From: Planoprotostelium fungivorum
Lineage: Eukaryota; Evosea; Variosea; Cavosteliida; Cavosteliaceae
Assembly (NCBI GenBank): GCA_003024175.1
Contig: MDYQ01000064.1
Location: forward strand, 50,614-114,613
Direction of reading: 5' to 3'
DNA: 64,000 bases
Positions 13,710 through 23,045 of this stretch are shown here, in pieces; position 1 is the stretch's first letter; the number at the start of each line of letters is the position of its first letter. Both the position numbers and the translations under genes were made by a program. The notes under the pieces are model-generated. The model was not told the origin of the DNA. It did not search any database and saw nothing but the letters and a program-made list of their open reading frames with translations.

Positions 13710-15038
13710 TTATGACAGCCTCCTCTTTACACTCTCGTAGACCCAAAAAGCGACGGCGTTGGCAGGAACCGACCTCACGACGCAGGGGGTGATTCCTCTG
13801 TAGAACCCCCCCAATCCAATCTGCTCCTCTTCAGCTCTCCCTCTTCAAATGTTCAAGTCCACACCTTTCTATACACTTGCCTCGTGCAGTCGGAGATTCC
13901 TCGGAATTTCCGCTCTCCCCTGATGATGGCATCGTTTTGCACCTGTAGGATAATGTCATTCGAATGAGATGATTTTATTTCATTTTATTCTCTCACCGTA
14001 CTCTTGATGACGTCCAGCGGGTAGATGAGAGTCCAATAAGACAGACCGGCCGCTCCACCCGCCAACAAAACGCTGCGTGAGTCTAAATCATCTGAACCTT
14101 CCCTCTTTGTCTTCTTCTTCACGATCTCTGGGAGCAGTTAGGTCTTGAAGATGAGAGATGGTGATGATGGTGATGATGGTGATGATGGTGATGATGGTGA
14201 TGACGAGTGACGACGCACCGTAAGTGCACCAATAGACAGCGCTACCGGGGGCGTCTCTGAGGATGGTGGCACCTAGGCCTTGGTAGTAACCTGAAATTCC
14301 GTTGATCTTTCGGACGTACTGAGCACAATCTCGGAAGCCCGAATATTTGTGCCCCGGTCGCTGTAGCTGGGTCTTCAGCAGGTCGATGGGGGTCACTGTC
14401 TGTCGTCAGTCCATCTACATCGTTGTAGATGATGCGAATGCACCCAGTATGGCCTCGGCGGTGCCGGCCAATAGGCCTGCGATGCAACATTCGGTCATGT
14501 TGGCTTCCTTCTTGTCGCTCCCACAGAGTCTCCTGTGATGGAATGAGCCCTTGACGGGATGACATTAGAGTTTAAGAGGTGACATCCACATATCGATCAT
14601 TATCTTGATGAATGTTGTGATGCCCGAGAAAAGATGTCCTCTCACATGGCGGCGACTTTGCCTAGGCCGTAAGAGAAGAATTGAAAAGCGGTGAAGAAGG
14701 TTAAACCGAAGAGGGGTGATTGTATTCCTTTGTATAAGCCCGTGACCTAGAAGAATTGAATCGAACGATGGAGATACGGGAACCAATTGTGTCTGTCTCA
14801 CCCCTTCCTCTCGCACGATGGTGGAAAATGCATGTGACATTCCTCGATAATGCGCTCTGTCCAACGATTGTGTTTGCAGTCTCACCTTGACCGTATCTAA
14901 AGGATGAAAAGACAGACACTGGACCTAGATTCCCATCAGATCGGATGTGATATCATCGTGCATGAGACTTACTGTTCCACCAGCGCTCCCTGCAATGATA
15001 TCTATCATTGCAGATTCTAACGTGGACCGGTCGCTCAT
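13710..15038 (-). CDS. Mitochondrial carrier (SLC25) family transporter
   Basis: Six-helix inner-membrane solute carrier. All three repeats carry the carrier signature: HPLDTVKVRLQTQ (repeat 1, preceded by AGSAGGTVQCL), TPIDLLKTQLQ (repeat 2) and YPLDVIKSTVQ (repeat 3). Each is followed by the usual second-helix block, e.g. GLYKGIQSPL, GYYQGLGATILRDAPGSAVY and GGFYRGITPCVVRSVPANAV, with AFWVYESVKRRLS at the end. The overall look is nearest to the carnitine/acylcarnitine and basic-amino-acid carrier clade (SLC25A20/29/45-like), but substrate cannot be fixed from sequence alone. The start at 15038 is MSDRSTLESAMIDII; it faces the LLPH-like gene 111 bp away. Confidence 0.92.
14157..14202. repeat. 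Intronic GGTGATGAT microsatellite
   Basis: About five copies of GATGGTGAT in a row, in one intron of the mitochondrial carrier gene. Confidence 0.9.
14412..14431. repeat. Full intronic palindrome copy
   Basis: CATCTACATCGTTGTAGATG, with one mismatch to the perfect palindrome, in an intron of the carrier gene. Confidence 0.85.
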
Positions 15039-15149
15039 GATCCTCTCAAAAAATGATCGTTGGCAGTTTATGTTGGGGTCACGTGACTTGAAGAATGGAA
15101 GAAGAAATTCGGAAGTCAATACATCGGAGCGCAGCAACATCATAGCACA
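15039..15149. promoter_or_regulatory. Bidirectional promoter, carrier and LLPH-like genes
   Basis: Only 111 bp separate the two divergent start codons, so both promoters must overlap here. It contains GGGGTCACGTGACTTG, centred on a perfect GTCACGTGAC palindrome (E-box/CACGTG). Confidence 0.6.
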
Positions 15150-15649
15150 ATGGCCAAGGGACAGCGCAGCAAGATCAAGAAGTTTCATAGAACACAGAGG
15201 AGAAACCTCTTAGAGCCTCTCCTGGTTGAGAGAGCGAAACAGTTTAATGAGGGACTCGTCAGTAGGATCTCCAACGAAGGAGGAAAAGGTGAGAAACATC
15301 ACACGATTTATCCTCTATGTTTCTGCATTGCTATTCATCACGCATCCGATACTGATAGCCTCTAGGTATGAAAGTAGAGTCTCTGATTCCACCCAAAGAG
15401 GAGGTCACGATCGAGGTTACATATGACCAGGAACCCGCCGTGATGGACCTCTCGACTGATGATGTCAAGGAAGAAGCGCCAAAGTTGTCCACACAAGAGC
15501 CAAAGAAGAAAAAGAAGACAACGAAAACGAAGGTCATCGAGATCGAGGAAGAAGAGGAAGAAGTTGTGATGGAAGTACTCAAACCAAAGAAGACTATCGA
15601 GAAGAAGAAGCCAGTCGCACGAAAATTGGGAAAGAAGAACAGAGCATAA
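15150..15649 (+). CDS. LLPH/DUF2423-like small nucleolar protein
   Basis: Small, highly basic then acidic/basic protein of two exons. The N-terminus MAKGQRSKIKKFHRTQRR matches the MAK-x-x-RSK start shared by LAPS18-like (LLPH) and yeast DUF2423 proteins, which associate with ribosome biogenesis in the nucleolus. Then come ERAKQFNEGLVSRISNE, a 77-nt intron, an acidic middle (EVTYDQEPAVMDLSTDDV) and Lys-rich blocks (EPKKKKKTTKTK, KKPVARKLGKKNRA) separated by IEIEEEEEEVV. Apart from the N-terminal motif it is low-complexity, so family placement rests on that motif and size (about 140 residues). Confidence 0.65.
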
Positions 15650-15773
15650 AGAGATTATCGATCATCGGCTCCATCGACATGCAAATGTGAGGTGAAAGAC
15701 ACGGACAGACACCACCGCTCCAGGAGCAGACATTTGATATGTGATGTGAAGCACCGATCCACTGTTCATCTAT

Positions 15774-17541
15774 TTACATCATGATCTCAACGCCCGCCCT
15801 CTTCGAGGGGTCCACACTCAGCAGTCGTTGCAATCGGCATCGGAAGTCTTTCGAGACCGTCACCTTGTCATCATCCGGTGGTAGAGGTACCACATCGCGT
15901 CCTTCAAAGAGGGACATCATCTCATTCAAACTGTACGGAAAAGCACCAAAGATGAGTGCAAAGAGAGTGATGCCAAGGGCCCACGAGTCCGTTTCTGTTC
16001 CTCTGACAAACTTGTCCTGGGTGCACTCTGGAGCCATGTACTGAGGAGTCTGTTAGATGAGAAGTACATGATGGTATGCATTACCTCTATGGATCCACAG
16101 ATATCGTCCGTGGGTGCCTCTTCACCCTCGTAGCTCTGAAAGAAGGAGGCCAGCCCGAAATCAATGAGAAATATGTTGTCGTTGACGTCGACCATGATCT
16201 TTTCGAGATGTCAGCGTAAGACGTTCGTGTGTATTAAAGATTCTCACGTTTTCCAGCTTCACGTCTCTGTGAGAGACACCTCTTCGATGGCATTCTGAGA
16301 GTGCCCCTCCAACGATGGATGCAATCTTTCTCACTTTCCTCTCAGGCAGGGGCTGAAAGTTTCTCTGTTCCATGAGACTATATAGGTCGATCCCATCGAT
16401 TTTTTCGAAGACGAGGCACTGTTACAACATCAGCCGGGAAACATTATCGCGCGATTCACCGTGATCTTCTGAAACGAGCGGTGACCGTAGTAGGGACAGA
16501 CACCCGTGACACCTCCCACTAGTTCGTTCGCTCTAATTTCGTTATAGATCCTCCTGCAGTTGTCTCCCTTGTGATGTAGCCTCTTAACTGCGACCTCCTT
16601 CTGCGTGATTCGGTCGATAGCGGCGAATATCGTAGCATATGTCCCTTTCCCTAACACGTCCAGCACCTCTAAAGAGGGTGGGGGACCAAAGTTGCCCTCA
16701 TGCATTGCGGATAGCTGAGGAATGAATCTTTCCTTCATCAAAATATCCATAAAGGTTTCCCAGGCTTCCGATGAGTGATGGTGTGTCTGAAATCTGATAG
16801 AGTTTTCTCCCGATTTCACGCGAAATTCCTTGTTGATGTGTTGACGATATGAAATTGAATTACGCAGAATGGGGTCAATCTCGTTGGAGGCACACAGGTC
16901 TCACGCATCGGAATGATGAGCTGCCGTCTTCCGTTCATTGACCCGCAATGGGGTCACAAAGAGTAAGAACCGCCTCATGTGCGACGATGATGGAGGTGAA
17001 AGAGGGTGCCTGGGACTGTGAAGGTAGAACCGCTTCCAGAATCGTGTTGGGTATCACGCCGCGGAGTTTCGGAGAGGCTAATGCATTGTTACGGCCAGTG
17101 CAAAAGGTACATCCATGTGCGGTTGGCCAGACAGCGTCCCATTTCGAATGAATAGGTGATGTTGGATGATCAACTCGAGACCGTGTCGATCACCGTGAGG
17201 AACATCGGCACCCGATCAGGGTTGACGCGTAGAGTGGCGGGTGTGGGCCTCGTCTCGAGGTCTGTGTCTCATCAGATGGTCCTTCTCGATCGAAAGGATG
17301 GTTGAAACAATGATATTTATTAGATCAAGAGACGGGGTGCTTAAGCTGGACATTAGTTCCCGAGGAATCACATCTCGAAGGATCAAACGTGAAACACCAA
17401 TTTAGCAATCACATCGTCCCACTCACCAACTTCTGTTAAAAGATGGAGATTTCGAGCTGACTATGCCACTCAGATGATGGCGATACTCCGTCTATAACTG
17501 AGAACGACAGAATCTTTCTTCACTCTATCTCTGCCCTTCAT
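15774..17541 (-). CDS. Ser/Thr protein kinase with long N-terminal extension
   Basis: Kinase domain in the C-terminal half: glycine loop LGKGTYATIFAA, VAIK-type lysine in VAVKRLHH, catalytic loop HRDVKLENI, metal-binding DFGLASFF, APE motif YMAPE, then TDSWALGITLFALIFGAFPY and a conserved Arg near LLSVDPSKRAG. All catalytic residues are present. The N-terminal region was assembled from exons joining in frame: MKGRDRVKKDSVVL, TRNLHLLTEV, DVIPRELMSSLSTPSLDL, INIIVSTILSIEKDHLMRHR, GCTFCTGRNNALASPKLRG, VIPNTILEAVLPSQSQAP, LTLCDPIADLCASNEIDPIL. I recognise no domain there. The start at 17541 is tentative; the next in-frame ATG inside the conserved part is 16750. The kinase group is unclear (CAMK/AGC-like). 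Confidence 0.75.
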
Positions 17542-17577
17542 CTCTAATACATAAAGACGATATGTGTCTGTTCCAGA

Positions 17578-17901
17578 TCAGATGATGCATGATGTGGGTC
17601 GATGGATGGTCACGGTGACCGAAGATCGCACAAAAGACGTGAGAAATGCGATTGCAAAGACGGCAAAAAGAAAGATGATGTAAGGAGCTGTTGTTACGTA
17701 AAGAGATGGAGATCATCAGACTACATCCTTAATGATTCATAAGCTTCCAGTGGAGGTACTGATGTTGGATTCATCTGTATTCTGCACCCAGTATACAGTA
17801 AAAGAAAATACATACAAAGAATCAAACGGTGAGCTAACACCTTCAGAGCTCTCTGTACGATTGTACACCGTCGCCGACGTTACATTCAATGTCTTCTTCA
17901 T
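17578..17901 (-). CDS. Possible small single-pass membrane protein
   Basis: Tentative two-exon gene starting 19 bp downstream of the JmjC stop. It reads MKKTLNVTSATVYNRTESS, GVSSPFDSLYVFSFTVYWV, QNTDESNI, then after a 72-nt GT-AG intron a strong hydrophobic helix PYIIFLFAVFAIAFLTSF and a short tail VRSSVTVTIHRP. Several N-glycosylation sites precede the helix, which suits a type I or tail-anchored protein of about 90 residues. It could also be the 5' end of the kinase gene just downstream (start 17541), which would make that kinase membrane-bound; I could not find phase-consistent splice sites to join them. Confidence 0.35.
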
Positions 17902-17919
17902 CCTCCGTAAGCATTTCTT

Positions 17920-20900
17920 CTATCTTCTGTGATGACCTCTCTCGTGTTCGTGACGATTTGGATGTCTCGAGTCCCTCTCAGACCCTCTCGGGTCACGTCG
18001 ATCGTCTCGAAAACGATTTGTCTGGCTCGGCTCGTTGTAGTTTGGATTATACCTCCTGTGATCATCATAACCGTTCCTATTGAAATGTGTATGATGGTGG
18101 GGTGGAGGAGCTGATGGGTGGTATGATGGTCTCGAATTTTCCGGAAGATTTCGAGGCTGATGATGCAGAGGAATGTAATCGGGTGCCGGTCCCACTCTTT
18201 GGGGTGGAAGTTTCTGAGAAGATTCAGAGAAAGAGATAAGAATAGGTCCCACATCTTCGAAGAATTTTCTCTGCCTGGGATCGTTTGGATTAGCTCCTGC
18301 GATGGTGGACGATCCAGTGATGACACCGTGTGTCGTCGTCTACAACGAGTCGGACAATTGAAATTTCGACAGAATCTCACCTCGTTCTCGTCCAAGTCGG
18401 TAGGTGATGCGTTTGGATCTTCTTCTTGTTCTTCTTCTCTCTTTGGAGATACTTTCACTTCTCTCACTCCCCATCCAACGTCCTACATTCAAGGTGAGTC
18501 GTTGTAGATGCATCGATCTCCATGTAAAGATATTCGTGTGAATCACCGAATCATCGTCATCGTCATCGTCATCATCATCATCATCATCTGGTACGTGAGT
18601 TGATATGACCGGATTGTGATCTCTTCCCAGTCCCTTCCTCACCACCATGACCGGTTTATCTGCAGAATCATTTTCAAATTCCATTTTTGGCGGGAACCGC
18701 ACCTCCCCAGTCACCCCAACCGTCTGAATCTGCCTTCTGTCTCTTCATTCCATTCAGAACGTCAGGGTGTGCCTTGTTGTAGAGGACGACTTTCACGTTC
18801 CTCCTCTCTCTCTTCTCACCCACTGGTTGATGGTTCATGCTGTACCATGGCGTGAGTGACTTCATCTACAACGAGATTCCCTTCACCATTCTACGGCGCT
18901 GGTGGCTTGTTTCGGTCTCTCGTATTGTACGGTGACGTAACTGCGATCGTATCGATCGATCTTTGTGATGGATCCGAATCGACCAAAATGAAATCGGATC
19001 TCATCTTCATCTCTGAAATCGTAACCGTTGATGATGATGAGACACTTTCGTTCTTCGTCTAAACTTCTCTTTCTGTCCTGATGATGTCGTCAGGTGATGT
19101 AGATTGTGTAGTACTCACCATCTGATTGATCTTCTCTCTATGCGATTCGCTGACGATCGGAATATTGTGCTTCTCATCTACAACAGCTTCGCAGATGCGA
19201 TCGCTGGGTGACCTGATTAAACAATAAATGAACAATAAATGAAACGTAAATGAAGATTAATATGTGACGTACAGATCACTGTGAGCCGTTACGAATCCAT
19301 CGGGTGGTGTCTCCAGATATCTCCTCCATTCATTCATCTACAACGAACGTTGAGCGTTACATTTCGGTGAGAAGTCATACCTGGGGTGGTGGATCGTCTG
19401 TGTGATTGCAATCAGCACACCTACATCTCATCTCACTCTTTGGACACTTCCACCTTCTGTCTCTCATAACATCCTGACGAACCATTCACTTAGGTTCACT
19501 CACACCATGATGAACAATCATGATTTTCAATCGATCTCACCTTGATGGATATGAAGTAATGATCCCACAGACAACTCTCACAATAAATGGTTTTACATTC
19601 TTTGTCACTGCAGATGAGATACAGATTCTATGGATGAATCAGGTGAATAGATACAATCTCTATAGTGATTTAACACTCACTCGACCATACGAAGTGATCT
19701 CTGAACAATGATGACATCTGTCCTCTCCTCTCCTCATCTGATACTAAGGAGTGTCAATCTACACTGTTGTAGATGGTTTATCACCTGCGTGTACATGTGC
19801 CATGCTATAGAGATATCTGATACGGTAGAAGTGACATCCACTTGTATGTCTTCGTTATTTCTAAGGCTTATTTTTCCATAATTCAATTCCTACCAAAGTC
19901 AACCATCACCATCCACATCATGATATCTCTACGATGATCACTAATTATGATTCGTCAATCTACAACGAGCCAACTCACCACACCGCTCAGTTGTACGGCC
20001 TTACGATACACGTTGAGTAATTCCTCCATCTTGTAACTCTTCACGATCATGATGGATCGATTCGATATCGGTTGATCACTTCTCATGTGAACGCAACCTC
20101 TGCCCAAAGAAGCACATCCAGCACACCAGTTTTTCGTACAAATGAAACAGTGAAAGTGTCGATCAAAAATATCCGTTCTGCAGAACCCACACAGAATCGG
20201 ATCTTTCTGTGAGATTTCAGTTTAGGGGTAGAAATGGTACGTACGGGTACGGGTGAGGCTGTGGTGTGTGATGGAGATCGATTTTCGTTCCATCGACTGA
20301 TGGTGAGTGCACTTCGTACAGATCGATCGATCCACTCGTTGTAGATGATGTCAGACAACCATCGAGTGAGTTTGATCCACTCTTCCTTCTCCTGAGAGGA
20401 ATCAACAAACAGATGATGTAATGATGTAATATAGAGTACAGGTGATAGATGCAAGTGTTATGATGCAATGGAATCAACGGTCTCACTATCTTAGAGCCTC
20501 GCTTGCATCGTCCAACGATCTCGTTGTAGATGGCTCTCTTCGTCCCAATCGTTTGGTCCCAGAAGGGTAAGGGTGATCTCATGACCCTCTCTGACAAACA
20601 CTCTACATGGATCATCTTCCACACCACTGATGCTGTTACATCTTTCCTCCCAAATTTCTGTGAGTTTTCATTCGATTTTCAAAGCAACGTCATCTGTAGA
20701 AATAAAATATTCTTCCCGTGAATTTATTTTTTGATGAAAAACATATCTCACCTGATAGAGACAACCAGGGGGAAGCATGATGAGATCGTCATAAAATTGT
20801 TCTACGATATAGAATTTGAAGGGAAGTCTGGCGATGTTGTCCATCGATTTCTCTGGTGTGTCTGATAGAGAGTCCAGTGACGTACGTCCTTTCGGAGAGA

Positions 20901-21940
20901 CATCGAAATCAGCTCGTTGTAGATGATCGACGAGTTGATCGGCCGCTTTGGGTGATACGATGACCCAGAGAATCGATGCACCTGAGAAGGTGAGAGAGTC
21001 CCGTCTGCGATGAATCGCGTCATGTGTTGTGATGAATGCTCACTCTTAGATCCCTCGCATACGATGAGTTCACATCTGACTGTGTCTGTCATCTGAATTT
21101 GTTCATCATCACCATCATCGTCTTCCATCGTGACCCTGGATGTCTAAACCAAATTATCTCACCTCGAGTCTTGATGGTATACTGTGGGAGGAAAATTCCA
21201 AGGATTTATAATGTGTCCAGTGAGAGACACCATCATCATCGAACAAGTTATTCGGACCGATGGATTGGAACACTCCAAAGTCCTCCGCGATCTTGGTGCG
21301 ATCCTGATGTTGATTGAGTGAATCAACATCATCGGACATGCACCAGTTCACGGTTCCAAACGTTTGGCAATTCACAAACATAATCGGAACAACAGTCATC
21401 GAATCGAAGGAGGTCGTGGAGCTAGATGAGATCAGAAGGAAGAGAAGTGAGGTGAGCGTCTCACCGATGGGGTGTTGGAACTTTGGTTTCCAAAATCGAG
21501 CTTGAAATCTCCCTCTTCGCTCTGAAGAATAATGAGATGATTGGAATGGTGATTTGTGGATTAGAGACAACGTCGGGAATTCATATGAACGACAGAAAGA
21601 GGAGTCTCACTTTGACCGCATCGACGTGCGGTATGTCTCCATTTTTCTTGATCACTCTACCCTCGAATCGTTTATGCAGCCATTGCACACTGAAAGTCTC
21701 CTTCTTCATGTCTTCTCTCCTCTTATACGACGAATTTGAACTTTGTATCACGTTGTAATCTCTGACAATCAGAGGTTTCTGCTCTTCGTATACGGAGAAA
21801 GATACACTTCTCAATAGATGTTCGTTGATTTGACTGCTATCTGGTTGGTTCAGTGTCGGAAAATCAGCGATCAGATCTTCATAAGGATCTCCTCGAAATG
21901 GTCCTAATGAAGACTTCCTCGATGGTCTGTGATGAGACAT
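17920..21940 (-). CDS. JmjC / R1-type zinc finger / RRM fusion protein
   Basis: Probable chromatin protein, about 950 residues. The start at 21940 is MSHHRPSRKSSLG. A JmjC domain begins at KPLIVRDY and FSVQWLHKRFEGRVI, carries the Fe/2OG-type HxD motif as YHQDS (near 21170), then ILWVIVSPKAADQLVDHL and LPPGCLYQ, where a Tyr stands where active demethylases have the third iron ligand His. A Cys/His cluster follows (CGFCRTDIFDRHFHCFICTK, WCAGCASLGRGC), then a zf-4CXXC_R1-like finger (CHHCSEI, CKTIYCESCLWDHYF, WKCPKSEMRCRCADC), then an RRM-like domain (KCLIIINGYDFRDEDEI, FGRFGSITKIDRY, YVTVQYE). It ends with a run of 13 Asp and an Arg/Asp/His-rich tail (RFRDDRRDPRGSERD). No stop or new ATG separates the R1 and RRM exons. 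Exons between about 20,330 and 20,780 are uncertain. Confidence 0.75.
19758..19775. repeat. Full intronic palindrome copy
   Basis: ATCTACACTGTTGTAGAT in an intron of the JmjC gene; half-sites also occur near 18340, 18500, 18865, 19170, 19340, 19960, 20335, 20520 and 20915 in the same gene. Confidence 0.8.
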
Positions 21941-22155
21941 CACGATGAGTGTGGTGACGAAGATCGCACATCTAGTTTTGCGCCGGCTCAAATGATCTTC
22001 TACAACGAAACGGACAATTCAAGCAGTATTACAGTGTTGGTTTCCGTGCCACGCCAAATTTTTTCACTGGCAGAATGAGCTTCTGAGATCGAGCACTGAG
22101 TCAGTTGAAGTATCTTCACCTCAGTCTACGATCCAGCGTCAGTTGATCAAACCTG

Positions 22156-22194
22156 CCGTACGCTCCGTACGGTTTCGCCGTACTCTGAGTACGG
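22156..22194. promoter_or_regulatory. Cluster of CCGTAC/GTACGG inverted repeats
   Basis: CCGTACG (22156-22162), the self-complementary CCGTACGG (22165-22172) and CCGTACTC-T-GAGTACGG (22178-22194, perfect 8-bp arms) lie within 39 bp, between the divergent JmjC (-) and surface-protein (+) genes. The density suggests a dimeric transcription-factor site, though no factor can be named. Confidence 0.6.
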
Positions 22195-22318
22195 TTTTGG
22201 ATCACGCAATTTAAAGCATGTCCATCAACTTCTCTGTGAGAGTTCTGCCTCTCCAGAATGTCGACACCCCAGGGAGATGGCCGATGAACCATTCTTCACC
22301 GTCTCTTACAAAGATAAG

Positions 22319-22961
22319 ATGCTCTCCGTCATTCTCCTCCTCACGTTGACCTCTTCGGTGGCCGGGCAGTTCGCTCTCTTCTACAACTACCCCAACGCCA
22401 GCTGCACTGGCACCACCAAGGCATCGTCTTCCGCTCTCAACATTTGCACCGTCAGCTCTGGTAACGCTTACTTCGCCAACACCTCGTCCACCACCCTCTT
22501 TATCTACCAATACTCTGGACTCACCTGCCGAGGCGCTTCTCAGACTCTCACTTTCACTGAACGCCTGCACTCAGTACCCCGACGGATTCGACACTGGTTA
22601 CTATTTCGCAGCGACTGGAAACACCTTCAGCAGAGCTCAGCCAGGATCGGCAGACACCATCACCGAGACATACAACAGCAACACATCATGCTCCGCATCG
22701 ACTTTCGTCGAGACTGGCATCACCTATGGAAACGGGTGCTCGTCTTCCACCACCCACGGTTGTAGAGTAGACACCACCAACGGTGGTTCCACCACTGTAT
22801 CGTGTGGATCTGGTTCATACGCATTCCCCACTGCTACCGGCACCACTGCGTCTTCTGGTAACAGCACTGGAACGTCTGGCTCGACTGGAAGAGGCAGTGG
22901 TGTGGCGGTGGCCTTCTCCGCCTCTCTTCTTCTGGGATCTCTCCTCCTCTTTGTGCTTTAA
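22319..22961 (+). CDS. GPI-anchored-type surface protein, apparent frameshift
   Basis: Secreted Ser/Thr-rich protein. The start at 22319 gives a signal peptide (MLSVILLLTLTSSVAGQ); an in-frame ATG at 22277 would only add a hydrophilic leader. The middle is Cys/Ser/Thr/Asn-rich (FALFYNYPNASCTGTTKASS, LTCRGASQTLTF). The C-terminus is a Ser/Gly linker (SSGNSTGTSGSTGRGSG) and a terminal hydrophobic helix (VAVAFSASLLLGSLLLFVL), the usual GPI-anchoring layout. The second half (LNACTQYPDGFDTGYYF, then AATGNTFSRAQPGSADT) is in a different frame from the first, with the switch near 22,555 and no GT-AG pair to explain it. So this is either a one-base sequencing/assembly error or a genuine disruption. 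Family unknown. Confidence 0.65.
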
Positions 22962-23045
22962 AATATAAAGAGCTCATTCATTCATCGTCTTTCTCGCTTG
23001 ATCATGACGAACGCTTTCTCTCTTCGTTTCATTCACTTTATTCCT

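Noticed and set aside
18551-18590. GAT/CAT trinucleotide run as a non-coding microsatellite
   Set aside because: On the minus strand it encodes 13 Asp in frame within the JmjC/RRM protein, next to coding sequence, so it is a coding homopolymer rather than an intronic repeat.
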